A DNA stretch of 37,537 nucleotides from Candidatus Cyrtobacter zanobii (GTDB lineage Bacteria; Pseudomonadota; Alphaproteobacteria; Rickettsiales; Midichloriaceae), in NCBI RefSeq assembly GCF_021811845.1, contig NZ_JAJBJB010000001.1:1-37537 (forward strand), read 5' to 3'. Shown here piece by piece: positions 8,000 to 16,444 of this stretch (within the stretch, counting starts at the first letter, position 1; the number at the start of each line of letters is the position of its first letter). The position numbers and the translations under genes were made by a program. The notes beneath the pieces are model-generated. The model was not told the origin of the DNA and ran no database searches. It was given only the letters and a program-made list of their open reading frames with translations.

Positions 8000-8947
8000 T
8001 TATTTGGTTGCAGGCTTATACCAAGAGTGAAACTTTGTTTCAATAGCTAATGCTATGTCTTCTTCAAAAGAAGCATTATAAAGTTTATTCAGCTGTACTA
8101 TTCCAGTTGGCGATGTGATGTTGATTTCTATAAGTTGTTCTCCAGCTATATCTACACCAGCAAGGAAGATCTCATTGTTTATTAAGAAGTTAGATATAGT
8201 TTTGCATAGCTCCTGTTCTTTCTTCGTTAGGTCCGTTCTAGCAACGCTAGAGCCAAGCGCAATATTTGCACGAAATTCACCATCTTGTGGTATGCGCTTA
8301 AATTGACCAATAATACGACCTTGCAGCATTATAACTCTCTTATCACCAACCTCTTTTATAAAATTCTGGGCTATAATATGGCCAAATTCTGATATCTTCG
8401 CTGTTATTTTTATCTTATGGTTATATTCATCGTAAGAAATTTTTTCAACATTCCGACCACCATGTTGATACATAGGTTTTATGACAATTTTTTTGTGTTT
8501 TTGCAAAAATGCCACTAATTCATCTAAATCTGCAGATATAATAGTATCTGGCGTTGAATTTCGGAACAAAAGTGGTGATAGTTTCTCAGGAAACGCTCTA
8601 ATTGCAGCTGCTGGATTGAGCACTAGTGTATCTTCCGATATTAGATCCAACAAGTATGTTAGTGTCACATACTTCATATCGAATGGTGGATCCTTTCTAA
8701 TGAGTATAACATCGTACTTTGATAGATCTGTTTTAAAATATTTGATATGAATTTCATTGCCCATAAGGCAATCCTCTATATTAAACGTATAGCACATAGC
8801 TGTTAGGGTTGTTGAGAGTGTAATTTTTGCATAATCAATAAACGCAACTTCATGTCCATTTGCACTCAGTGCCCCTGCTATCCTTAATGTACTGTCATTC
8901 TTCAAGTTGAGCTCGCGGAGGTCATCCATTATTACACCAATCTTCAT
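8000..8947 (-). CDS. gshB: Glutathione synthetase
   Basis: Joins gamma-glutamylcysteine and glycine with ATP to make glutathione. It is an ATP-grasp enzyme of the bacterial GshB type. The N-terminal strand MKIGVIMDDL, the conserved RKDPPFDMKYV, NPAAAIRAFPEKL, the ATP-binding VIKPMYQHGGRNV and the terminal EINITSPTGIVQ (metal and ATP ligands) are all in place. 315 residues is the usual length. It heads a two-gene unit with gmk and is divergent from tolQ. The two promoters share a palindrome at 9000-9031. No gshA lies nearby. If gshA is missing from the genome, precursor import from the host would be needed, which cannot be judged here. Confidence 0.95.
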   Translation of the reverse strand: MKIGVIMDDLRELNLKNDSTLRIAGALSANGHEVAFIDYAKITLSTTLTAMCYTFNIEDCLMGNEIHIKYFKTDLSKYDVILIRKDPPFDMKYVTLTYLLDLISEDTLVLNPAAAIRAFPEKLSPLLFRNSTPDTIISADLDELVAFLQKHKKIVIKPMYQHGGRNVEKISYDEYNHKIKITAKISEFGHIIAQNFIKEVGDKRVIMLQGRIIGQFKRIPQDGEFRANIALGSSVARTDLTKKEQELCKTISNFLINNEIFLAGVDIAGEQLIEINITSPTGIVQLNKLYNASFEEDIALAIETKFHSWYKPATK

Positions 8948-8979
8948 TCTTTAAACTCTATATAACCAAAGCGCATTGT

Positions 8980-9050
8980 AACATAGTATACCTTAAGAAT
9001 CATGATCAATATAATAGAATATTGATCATGAGCCGAAATACTGATAGTAA
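8980..9050. promoter_or_regulatory. Mirrored gshB and tolQ promoters sharing a palindrome
   Basis: TCATGATCAATAT (9000-9012) and ATATTGATCATGA (9019-9031) are perfect 13-base inverted arms around AATAGA. Each arm contains TTGATC pointing outward as a -35 box. Rightward: TTGATC (9022-9027), 17 bases, TAGTAA (9045-9050) for tolQ. Leftward: TTGATC (9004-9009 complement), 18 bases, TATGTT (8980-8985 complement) for gshB. A dimeric regulator bound here would cover both -35 boxes. Confidence 0.55.
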
Positions 9051-9068
9051 TTCTTACTGTTAGTTTTT

Positions 9069-9764
9069 ATGAAGAATGTGAATACAGCTCAGGCTACAAA
9101 GGTCCAATTTGTGGATTTTTCTTTCATAGAGCTTTTCTTGAATGCGGGGCTCATAGTGAAATTAGTGATAGTTCTGCTGTTTCTAGGCTCTATAGTGAGC
9201 TGGGCTATTATAATAGATAAAGTAATATTATTTAGAAAATCTGCGCAAATTTCTATAGTGATAGAAACACTTTTAATAAAGAAATATCCAATAGAAGGTA
9301 TATACAGGGAGATTTCTAGCGGTGGCAAGGCCATTGCAAGGCACCCTTTTGCTGTGATGCTGGCCGCTGCCATGGAGGAGATGCGGGGTAAGGATCTCAA
9401 AGATGTAGCAAAGGATGAGGTCTGGGGTAATATGAAGATTGCGGCCGCTAGATCATTTGAAAATATAGGATCTAATGTTAATTTACTCGCAACCATATCT
9501 AATAACGCTCCATTTGTTGGGCTCTTTGGCACGGTTTGGGGTATAATGAATAGTTTTAAGGCAATAGCGAGTGTGAAATCTGTTGCGCTTTCAGTCGTTG
9601 CACCAGGTATAGCTGAGGCCTTATTGGCAACCGCTATAGGTCTTGCTGTCGCTATTCCATCTTCAATATTTTATAATAAATTTACTTCTGATCTGAACTC
9701 CATGAGTGATAGGGCCGAGAGTTTTGCCTTGAAAGTCATCACTTCTATTTCTAGCGAAGATTAA
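9069..9764 (+). CDS. tolQ: TolQ, proton-channel subunit of the Tol system
   Basis: Inner-membrane protein of the Tol-Pal envelope complex. With TolR it uses the proton motive force to drive TolA during outer-membrane constriction and maintenance. It belongs to the MotA/TolQ/ExbB family. The first membrane span lies at about residues 24-48. After a cytoplasmic loop come NAPFVGLFGTVWGIMNSFKAI and APGIAEALLATAIGLAVAIPS, the two conserved helices lining the channel. 231 residues is normal. Its stop codon overlaps the tolR ATG in TAATG. ExbB is the alternative assignment, but the TolA-like third gene favours Tol. Confidence 0.9.
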   Translation: MKNVNTAQATKVQFVDFSFIELFLNAGLIVKLVIVLLFLGSIVSWAIIIDKVILFRKSAQISIVIETLLIKKYPIEGIYREISSGGKAIARHPFAVMLAAAMEEMRGKDLKDVAKDEVWGNMKIAAARSFENIGSNVNLLATISNNAPFVGLFGTVWGIMNSFKAIASVKSVALSVVAPGIAEALLATAIGLAVAIPSSIFYNKFTSDLNSMSDRAESFALKVITSISSED

Positions 9765-10174
9765 TGTTTGTTAATAGGAAAAAGCATGGTGTTATCTCTT
9801 CCATCAATGTGACACCATTCATAGATGTTCTACTTGTGCTTTTGATCATATTTATGATTACTGCAGAAGAGATAACGACTGCTGAGAACGTTAGTTTGCC
9901 TGATGTCAACTCCTCTCCCGTTCTGGAAAAAAGTGATTGTGTCGTATCTATTGCAGTGTCTGAAAGTGGAATAATTAAGATAGAAAATCATGACGTGCAG
10001 ATAGAGGATTTTTCAGTGAAAATTTCTTCCATAATTAATAAGAACAAGCAATGTACAGCACTGATTTATGGTGATACAAAGGCAGAGTATGGTAAAATTG
10101 CGAAATTAATATCACTATTGAAGCAGAACAATGTACAGACGGTTTCTCTCGTTACTCAAAAAGAAAACAGATAA
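9764..10174 (+). CDS. tolR: TolR, energising subunit of the Tol system
   Basis: Single-span inner-membrane protein of the ExbD/TolR family and partner of TolQ. Residues 10-35 read ISSINVTPFIDVLLVLLIIF. D21 in the membrane helix is the essential proton-carrying aspartate of the family. The remaining 100 residues form the periplasmic domain, with the typical AEYGKIAKLISLLKQNNVQTVSL near the C-terminus. Its start overlaps the tolQ stop by one base, and its end overlaps the next gene if that gene starts at 10131. Confidence 0.9.
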   Translation: MFVNRKKHGVISSINVTPFIDVLLVLLIIFMITAEEITTAENVSLPDVNSSPVLEKSDCVVSIAVSESGIIKIENHDVQIEDFSVKISSIINKNKQCTALIYGDTKAEYGKIAKLISLLKQNNVQTVSLVTQKENR

Positions 10175-11051
10175 AGTAGAGATGCTTGATATTAGCTTCA
10201 TAATATCATTTTTTGCTCATTTATTTCTGCTATTCGCTATACTTGTGAAGTCGTTTAATCTGGAGAAGGCTGTGTATGATAGCTCTAGTATTGTTGTGCA
10301 GATTGATGCAGACAACCCAATCGGTATTAAGAAAGTGGAGAATGAGAGTGGCTCCGGGCAAGATTTAGCACAAAAGCAGATCAGTGAAAGGCTACAAGTT
10401 ATCACTACTCAGAGCGATGTGCGTCATAGCATGCAGGATGCTGCGCAGCCTAATAAACATGAAAGGCGTAAAAAAATTGAAAAAGTGCAAGAGAAGCCAA
10501 TAGAAAAGAAGGCGGAAAAAAGTGTAAATAAGGAAGCGGAACAAAAGGTAAGTAAGGCACAGGAACAAAAGAGATCAAAACCAGTAAGTAGTAAAACTGC
10601 AGCAAGAAGTACTAAAAGTATAAAAGAAAATAGTGCTGTACACACTAAGATGGTTGAAAAAAAGGATACAAAATTATCTCAAGAAAAAATGGATAACAAA
10701 AAGCAAAGTATCATAGATGAAATACTTAATGATAGTACTTTGAATGCATCTGGTATGACTGGTGATGAAGTTGAGGCGATTAGGTCTCAAATCAGGAGCG
10801 TTTGGAACCCTGTTATATTTGGTACAGTGGATAATATTATGTACGTGAAGGTTGTAATTAAGTTGGCAGAAGATGGTTCTGTGATTGCTATAAGAAACAT
10901 TCCAACACAATCTAATAATACTGGCTACAGTGCATTTTTGGATAGCGTTATTATGGCAATTGCCAATGCATCTCCAATCTCTGGCTTGTCTCCAAAGAAA
11001 TTTTCTCAATGGAGTGAAATAGAGCTAACTTTCAGCTCTGAGGATGTGTAG
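10131..11051 (+). CDS. tolA: TolA-like periplasm-spanning protein
   Basis: Residues 20-41 form the single membrane anchor (ISFIISFFAHLFLLFAIL). Residues 70-190 are highly charged, rich in K, E and Q, and probably a long helix crossing the periplasm. Residues 200-306 form a TolA/TonB-type C-terminal domain (IRSQIRSVWNP..., MYVKVVIKLAEDGSVIAI). In the Tol system such a protein transmits energy from TolQR to Pal and TolB. The C-terminal pattern and position after tolR support TolA; sequence identity is low in this family. Two starts are possible: ATG at 10131, inside tolR and giving a basic positive-inside N-terminus, or ATG at 10182, 7 bases past the tolR stop. tolB and pal are not in the window. 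Confidence 0.8.
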   Translation: MYRRFLSLLKKKTDKVEMLDISFIISFFAHLFLLFAILVKSFNLEKAVYDSSSIVVQIDADNPIGIKKVENESGSGQDLAQKQISERLQVITTQSDVRHSMQDAAQPNKHERRKKIEKVQEKPIEKKAEKSVNKEAEQKVSKAQEQKRSKPVSSKTAARSTKSIKENSAVHTKMVEKKDTKLSQEKMDNKKQSIIDEILNDSTLNASGMTGDEVEAIRSQIRSVWNPVIFGTVDNIMYVKVVIKLAEDGSVIAIRNIPTQSNNTGYSAFLDSVIMAIANASPISGLSPKKFSQWSEIELTFSSEDV

Positions 11052-11148
11052 CGTATATGGCTTCGCTAAAATCATATAACTTATTGTGTTGCATATAACA
11101 AGCAGCGACAGTTCTAAAATGAATGTAAAGATACAAATGTTGTATAAG

Positions 11149-11177
11149 TTGACACATATAGCAGCGCTTGTTATAGA
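11149..11177 (+). promoter_or_regulatory. Consensus promoter of rpmG
   Basis: TTGACA (11149-11154), exactly 17 bases, TATAGA (11172-11177). Transcription should begin near 11184, after the in-frame ATG at 11178, which therefore cannot be the translation start. Confidence 0.7.
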
Positions 11178-11207
11178 ATGCTGTTGGATTTGTTTTATGA
11201 TCATATC

Positions 11208-11390
11208 GTGTCTGATAAAAAGAAAAGACTTGTGAAGCTCATCAGTACTGGTGGTACTGGCTTTTTTTGGGTAAAAAAGAAGGGGAAAAGTGCAGCCGCT
11301 ACTAAAGGTTCTGGTGATGGGAAGCTTGCGTTTATGAAGTATGATCCTATACTTCGCAAAAGAGTTCTTTTTAAAGAGGCTAAAATCTGA
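11208..11390 (+). CDS. rpmG: Ribosomal protein L33
   Basis: Small protein of the large ribosomal subunit. KLISTGGTGFFWVKKK and KLAFMKYDPILRKRVLFKEA are the family's two conserved blocks. Between them lies a Gly/Ser/Ala-rich stretch (GKSAAATKGSGDG), a little longer than usual. I chose the GTG at 11208, giving 60 residues starting MSDKKKRLVKL, the normal L33 beginning. The frame is open from an ATG at 11178, but the promoter's -10 box ends at 11177, so that ATG would not be transcribed. The gene is followed by tRNA-Leu and trmB, possibly on the same transcript. Confidence 0.9.
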   Translation: MSDKKKRLVKLISTGGTGFFWVKKKGKSAAATKGSGDGKLAFMKYDPILRKRVLFKEAKI

Positions 11391-11465
11391 GTCTGCGTTG
11401 TGCGGATACTAGATTCTGCGTGCTAGTCGCCGTGATTTTGGTGTTTTGCCTCCGATTTATGTGTT

Positions 11466-11548
11466 GCCTCTGTGGCGGAATTGGTAGACGCGACAGACTC
11501 AAAATCTGTTGTCCACTGGATGTGCCGGTTCGAGTCCGGCTAGAGGCA
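11466..11548 (+). tRNA. tRNA-Leu (anticodon CAA)
   Basis: Class II tRNA of 83 bases. The acceptor GCCTCTG pairs with TAGAGGC, the anticodon stem ACAGA/TCTGT holds loop CTCAAAA (anticodon CAA, reads TTG), a long variable arm follows, and the T arm GCCGG/CCGGC surrounds TTCGAGT. The discriminator is A. CCA is not encoded. Confidence 0.97.
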
Positions 11549-11564
11549 CTTTCTATTCGTGTAT

Positions 11565-12176
11565 ATGCATGAGCTAAGATCCTTTGTTGTACGCTCTAGA
11601 ATTCGTTCAGAAAAAAGAAGAAATTTAATAAAGTACCACAGCTTTATAAAGGGTGATGCGTCATTTTTCAGCTCGCTTGCTGGATGCTCTAAGGTAAACT
11701 TGGAAATAGGTTTTGGTGATGGCGCGCATATTTTGCAAAGGGCGCAACTTGAAGAAAATAGCATGTTTATAGGTTGTGAAGTTTATCCCAATGGGGTCTC
11801 TCAGCTTATTGAAGGAATGCTGAATGCAAAAGTGGATAATATCCTAATTTATAATAACGATGCAAGAGAGCTGGTAAATCATGCACCAGATAACTTTTTT
11901 TCTGATATTTATGTGCTATTTCCAGATCCATGGCATAAAAAAAGGCATCATAAAAGAAGGCTATTGAATGCGAATTTCATTAATCTGCTCTATCTAAAGA
12001 TGAGGCCTGGTTCTAGACTGTTGATTGCAACAGACTGTGCTGATTATTACCACAATATCGTTAATACAGGGTTTAATTTTCATAATCAAAAACCAGAAGA
12101 CTGGGTATCGACAAAATATGAGAAAAAGGCATTAGAAAACTCCAGCAATGTGTTTTGCTTAACGCTTTATAAATAA
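11565..12176 (+). CDS. trmB: tRNA (guanine-N7-)-methyltransferase
   Basis: Methylates G46 in the variable loop of tRNAs using S-adenosylmethionine. LEIGFGDGAHIL is the SAM-binding loop, NNDARELV follows, and YVLFPDPWHKKRHHKRRLL is the family signature with the catalytic and tRNA-contacting residues. ATDCADYY lies near the C-terminus. From the ATG at 11565 it has 203 residues. A GTG at 11559 would add two. It begins 16 bases after tRNA-Leu, so the tRNA and the methyltransferase are probably cut from one transcript. Confidence 0.93.
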   Translation: MHELRSFVVRSRIRSEKRRNLIKYHSFIKGDASFFSSLAGCSKVNLEIGFGDGAHILQRAQLEENSMFIGCEVYPNGVSQLIEGMLNAKVDNILIYNNDARELVNHAPDNFFSDIYVLFPDPWHKKRHHKRRLLNANFINLLYLKMRPGSRLLIATDCADYYHNIVNTGFNFHNQKPEDWVSTKYEKKALENSSNVFCLTLYK

Positions 12177-12254
12177 GTATTAGTTAATTGCAGTTAGTTA
12201 TCTTGAGATATAAAAATTAACTAGCTGGAAGTTAGATTATAGCATCATGTATTA

Positions 12255-12283
12255 TTGACACTATCTCAAACTAGTTCTTTATT
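12255..12283 (+). promoter_or_regulatory. Candidate promoter of ndk-eno-tsaB
   Basis: TTGACA (12255-12260), 17 bases, TTTATT (12278-12283). The leader to the ndk ATG would be about 130 bases. The rest of 12177-12419 shows only AT-rich sequence and an imperfect inverted repeat (TAGTTAATT 12181-12189 with AATTAACTA 12215-12223). Confidence 0.4.
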
Positions 12284-12419
12284 GGTTTGTTATATTTATG
12301 TGCAGAAAGGCAATTTTTGAGTATTTTTAGTAATTTTACCACAAATTAGGTGCTGTGACGCTTGCAATTCTAGTATTTTGTTTGTTAACATGCGCGCATA
12401 TTTTTTCTAATATTACAAG

Positions 12420-12818
12420 ATGGAGAGAACTTTATGTATCATTAAACCTGATGCGTTTAAGTATGGTTATGTATCTGGTATAGGTACGGAAATAAAGAAT
12501 GCGGGATTTAGTGTAGTTGCAAGCTTAGAAAGGCAGCTTTCTGAGCAAGAGGCTAAGGAGTTTTATGCAGAACATAAGGCTAGGCCTTTTTTTGCTGCAT
12601 TGGTGAATTATATGACATCTGGGCATGTATTAATTTATGTTTTAGAGCGTGTTGATGGGATTAGAAAATTCAGAGAGTTAATGGGTGCAACTAACCCAAT
12701 AGATGCGCAGGATGGGACAATAAGAAAAAAATATGGTACCAGTATAGATGAAAATGCAATTCATGGTTCAGATTCTAAGGAAGCTGCGCAAAGAGAAATA
12801 AAGTTCTTCTTCGGTTAA
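12420..12818 (+). CDS. ndk: Nucleoside diphosphate kinase
   Basis: Transfers phosphate between nucleoside di- and triphosphates through a phosphohistidine. MERTLCIIKPDAFK is the family start, and ENAIHGSDS contains the catalytic H115. EAAQREIKFFFG closes the protein at 132 residues, slightly short of the usual 140. Its TAA overlaps the eno ATG (TAATG), so translation is likely coupled. Confidence 0.96.
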   Translation: MERTLCIIKPDAFKYGYVSGIGTEIKNAGFSVVASLERQLSEQEAKEFYAEHKARPFFAALVNYMTSGHVLIYVLERVDGIRKFRELMGATNPIDAQDGTIRKKYGTSIDENAIHGSDSKEAAQREIKFFFG

Positions 12819-14035
12819 TGCATAAGATATTAAAGATACATGGTAGGCAAATATTAGATAGCAGGGGTAACCCTACTGTAGAGGTTGATCTATATCTTGA
12901 TAATGGGGCATCTGGCAGGGCATCAGTTCCTAGTGGTGCGTCTGTTGGCCTTATGGAGGCGATTGAAAAAAGAGATGGTAATATTGCGTATTTTGGCGGT
13001 AAGGGTGTTAGTTGTGCTGTTGATTCTATAAATACATATTTGGCAAGATGCTTACATGGTGAAACTTTTGATACGCAAGAAGCCTTAGATAATTTTTTGA
13101 TCGCGCTTGATGGCACAGAAAACAAATCCTGCCTTGGTGCTAACACTACTTTAGCAATCTCTCTTGCATTTGCAAAGGCACTGCATTCACAACTTTTTCT
13201 CGGTATATTGGGTAATAGTGCAGTAAGAAAGATGCCTGTTCCAATGCTTAATTTTATAAATGGGGGTGAGCATGCTCAGAATGAGCTAGATATACAAGAA
13301 TTCATGATATTGCCAACATTCAATGGAACGTTAATGGATAAAATGAATGTTGCGCATCAGATTTTTTATAAATTACGAGATTTGCTTAATAAAAACGGAT
13401 ACAGTACTGCACTTGGAGATGAAGGAGGGTTTGCTCCAGCCATAAGGAGCACAGAAGAGGCGTTAGATTTTCTCTCAGAAAGTGCCACTGAATTTCAGGG
13501 ACATGTACGTTTTGCTCTAGATTGTGCGGCAAACTCTTTCTTTCGAAGAGATCATTATTTATTTGAAAATAAGAGGGTTTCAGCGCAAGAGATGCTTGCT
13601 TACTATACAAAATTAGTTGAGGCTTACCCTATTATTAGTATAGAAGATCCGTTTGCTGAAAGTGATTTAGATGGGTGGATAGAGGCGACAAAGTCATTGG
13701 GGGGTAAAATATTGCTTGTAGGGGATGATATTTTTGTTACTAATAAAAAGCTATTTGAGCGATATTCGAAGATGGGTATTGCAAACTCTATATTGATAAA
13801 AATGAATCAAGTTGGCACTTTAACTGAGACCATAGGGGCGGCTAATGCTGCAAGGGCAAATGGTTATAAGTTGGTAGCCTCGCACAGGTCTGGTGAAACT
13901 GAAGATGTTGCGCTGGCGCATTTAGCAGTTGGCATAGAGGCCGATTATATAAAAGCTGGTTCAATTTGCAGGACAGAGAGGGTATGTAAGTATAATGAAT
14001 TAATTCGTATAGAAAGTGAATACTTTATTCCTTGA
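12818..14035 (+). CDS. eno: Enolase
   Basis: Interconverts 2-phosphoglycerate and phosphoenolpyruvate. The active-site elements are present: NGGEHAQNELDIQEFM, GDEGGFAP with E202 (the acid), SIEDPFAE and GDDIFVTN (magnesium ligands), LIKMNQVGT with K328 (the base) and SHRSGETED. At 405 residues it is about 25 shorter than typical bacterial enolases. The shortening is not in the catalytic motifs. Enolase is absent from Rickettsia but present in other Rickettsiales, where it may serve gluconeogenic supply. It overlaps tsaB by 20 bases. Confidence 0.96.
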   Translation: MHKILKIHGRQILDSRGNPTVEVDLYLDNGASGRASVPSGASVGLMEAIEKRDGNIAYFGGKGVSCAVDSINTYLARCLHGETFDTQEALDNFLIALDGTENKSCLGANTTLAISLAFAKALHSQLFLGILGNSAVRKMPVPMLNFINGGEHAQNELDIQEFMILPTFNGTLMDKMNVAHQIFYKLRDLLNKNGYSTALGDEGGFAPAIRSTEEALDFLSESATEFQGHVRFALDCAANSFFRRDHYLFENKRVSAQEMLAYYTKLVEAYPIISIEDPFAESDLDGWIEATKSLGGKILLVGDDIFVTNKKLFERYSKMGIANSILIKMNQVGTLTETIGAANAARANGYKLVASHRSGETEDVALAHLAVGIEADYIKAGSICRTERVCKYNELIRIESEYFIP

Positions 14036-14576
14036 TACTGCTTTAAAAAAATGCATTGTGGCATTACAGAGTAATGCCACATTATTCTTTCGTATTATCG
14101 CTCAGGAAAATCAGCATGCAAAAAGTCTCAATATTTTAATCACCGAAGTGTTGCACGAAGCGCAGCTTCATTATGCGGATCTTGATGCTGTTGTTGTGAC
14201 AGTAGGGCCTGGAAGTTTTACTGGTATTAGGGTCGGTATGTCCGCAGCATATGCAATTAATGCTGTTTATGATACGGCTGTGTATGGAATTAGTACTTTA
14301 GAGATTTTTGCCTGCATGAATGAGGGCGATGTAGTTGTTAGTGCAGAAGCTGGTAGAGGTAGGTTCTATGTGCAGCATTTTTCGTATAATAAGACGCCTT
14401 TATCTTCAATACAGTTGTTATGTGGTGATGAATTAGGCCAATATAGTAGTATAGTTGGGGCATATATTGGTGAGAGTTATAATGCGCATGATATCCTAAA
14501 GGCTTTTCAGCGTAAATCGAAAACGACACATCTGCCAGTACATTTGCCAGTTCCCATATATATTTGCGAACCTTGA
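14016..14576 (+). CDS. tsaB: TsaB, t6A-modification scaffold
   Basis: Partner of TsaD and TsaE in forming threonylcarbamoyl-adenosine at position 37 of ANN-decoding tRNAs. It has the ASKHA fold without its own catalytic centre. LFLDTALKK and VVTVGPGSFTGIRVGMSAAY are the family hallmarks. At 186 residues it lacks part of the C-terminal half of the longer E. coli form (231), as in many reduced genomes. It starts at GTG inside the eno coding end and stops 5 bases before the convergent pseudokinase gene. Confidence 0.9.
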   Translation: MNTLFLDTALKKCIVALQSNATLFFRIIAQENQHAKSLNILITEVLHEAQLHYADLDAVVVTVGPGSFTGIRVGMSAAYAINAVYDTAVYGISTLEIFACMNEGDVVVSAEAGRGRFYVQHFSYNKTPLSSIQLLCGDELGQYSSIVGAYIGESYNAHDILKAFQRKSKTTHLPVHLPVPIYICEP

Positions 14577-14581
14577 TGTAA

Positions 14582-16408
14582 CTATAGTAGTGCAAGTATT
14601 ATGATAGAGCATATAATACAGCTTGCTATTGAGGCTACATACTGATCTGTGGTAGGATGGCCCTTGTGTGATTCGTTTGGCCTTTCCGGTTTTTGTGGTG
14701 AATGGTATACTATTGCTTTACCCAGATGCGTGAATAACTCACCTATCTCATTATAGGTTTTATGTTCTATATTCTTTATGATGGCGTGGGTATCAAATTT
14801 ATCTTTAGGTAGTTTTGCAATTATTCTTAGTATGAGGGATAAAAATGCGCTATACGTTTTTGGCATTAGCGGTTTTTTTTCTATATTTCTTGCCTTTGAT
14901 AAAATCAGCCAAGGTATTAAGATTTTTTTGTACCTAGCAAGTTCTTGATTAACAGCTGGTAGTTGATCTAGGGAGATTTTATAGCTGATATATGCTGTCA
15001 CCTCTTTATCACATATTACACTGTCTATATTTTCTGCATGTTCTACGCCTTCAAATAATTGTCTCAAAGTAAGGCAGTATATCCCATTTGGGAGCTGAAA
15101 GTACCACGGTTTACTTATTTCATAAAATGACCTTGTTTGTATATTTTGCTGCAAGAATTTTAGGCGTGTATCTAGTGGCAAAAAGTTGGATAATATATTA
15201 AATAGATTCGAAGAAAATACTTGTCTTATGGTATCTTGTACGCCATGTTCCTTTGAGAATAATAGATTGGATATAGAATCAAGGTATATAATGCAATTTT
15301 TTAGCCTTAGTGTACCATTATCTTCAAGTGCGGCGAATAAACACGTATTATACGCATCGAGTTGATGTATATCGTGCTTATATGCATTAAGTAGCGCACT
15401 AGGTACACTTACTGCGAGGCTAGATCTGGTATCTACATCATCCAATATTGTTGGTATACTGTTCCAGTTTTCATATAAAAAATCAGTAAAAGATTCTACT
15501 GAATACCTACTCTTTTTATAAATTATATCTCTTGTTTTCGGTATATCGTCATATAGTTCTTCATTGTTTTGAAGTATGCTTTCAATATTCTTAATAACAT
15601 AATCGTAGTTTTTGTGATTAACGGAAATAGCACATCTAATAATAGAATAGAAAGTGCCAGTGATAGGGTTTAAGCTCGATAAATAAGAAAATAAATCATT
15701 ATAATGAGCTTCATGAATGTTTTCTATGAAGGTCTCGTCCTTATTCCACAATAGGAGAAATGCTGTAATGCCAAGTGCATATAAATCAAAATAACCGTTA
15801 GAGCCTCCTTTACAATATTTTAAAATTTTTGTTCTATCTTTTGTTTCATATTGATACAGTTGTGCATACCCGCATGGCTGGGAAAACGGTTCTGCAAGTA
15901 TAATTTCCCCTTCTTCAGTAATGTAGATGTTATCTAAATTAATGCTGCCATGATATATTTGATTGAGATGCAGGTTTTTGAGTATCTTAAATATCTTCGT
16001 AAAAATATCCATTACCTCACTATATCCAAGTTTGTTTTCTTTAAATTTTTCCTTTAATGGTTTTGCATTTAATTTCTCTATTACAATGACAAATTCCCTT
16101 AGATCCGCAGTTTTAGACATTCGTACAAACCCTGCACATTGCACGTATTGAATATGGCTTAATTTTTTATGTAGCGCATCATATGCGCATTCCATCCTAA
16201 ACCAATCGCAATTGTCTAGTTTTAGTGCGTAGTAATTTGATGTAGGGGCGCTATTATGTAGTACGCTGTAAGTGCTTTTAGATGTCTGATCTAAAATAGT
16301 GAAGTTGTTGTTAATTTGAAGGTAGGCCGCATCCGTACTAATAAAGCGCTCAGCCTTAATATTCCTTTTTTCAACATGTTGTTTCTGAGACATACTATAA
16401 CCATTCAC
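14582..16408 (-). CDS. Tail-anchored protein-kinase-like protein (apparent pseudokinase)
   Basis: Residues 35-290 follow the protein-kinase fold order: YYALKLDN with K63 at the VAIK position, FVIVIEKLNAKPL as the hinge, IYHGSINLDNIYITEEG (153-160) as the catalytic loop, ILAEP (170-174) where DFG is expected, and YFDLYALGITAFLLLW (207-221) as the F-helix. The HRD aspartate is S155 and the DFG aspartate is A172, so catalysis by the normal mechanism seems lost, although N160 remains. Residues 300-560 match nothing I know. Residues 589-608 (YVASIASCIICSIIILALL) form a C-terminal membrane span with no residues after it, so the body would face the cytosol of whichever membrane it enters. It is convergent with tsaB and follows the Fo genes at about 220 bases. 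Role unknown; an assembly scaffold or effector is conceivable. Confidence 0.75.
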   Translation of the reverse strand: MNGYSMSQKQHVEKRNIKAERFISTDAAYLQINNNFTILDQTSKSTYSVLHNSAPTSNYYALKLDNCDWFRMECAYDALHKKLSHIQYVQCAGFVRMSKTADLREFVIVIEKLNAKPLKEKFKENKLGYSEVMDIFTKIFKILKNLHLNQIYHGSINLDNIYITEEGEIILAEPFSQPCGYAQLYQYETKDRTKILKYCKGGSNGYFDLYALGITAFLLLWNKDETFIENIHEAHYNDLFSYLSSLNPITGTFYSIIRCAISVNHKNYDYVIKNIESILQNNEELYDDIPKTRDIIYKKSRYSVESFTDFLYENWNSIPTILDDVDTRSSLAVSVPSALLNAYKHDIHQLDAYNTCLFAALEDNGTLRLKNCIIYLDSISNLLFSKEHGVQDTIRQVFSSNLFNILSNFLPLDTRLKFLQQNIQTRSFYEISKPWYFQLPNGIYCLTLRQLFEGVEHAENIDSVICDKEVTAYISYKISLDQLPAVNQELARYKKILIPWLILSKARNIEKKPLMPKTYSAFLSLILRIIAKLPKDKFDTHAIIKNIEHKTYNEIGELFTHLGKAIVYHSPQKPERPNESHKGHPTTDQYVASIASCIICSIIILALL

Positions 16409-16444
16409 GCATGAGGCTGGCTTCTTAGCCAGTGTATATTTTAG

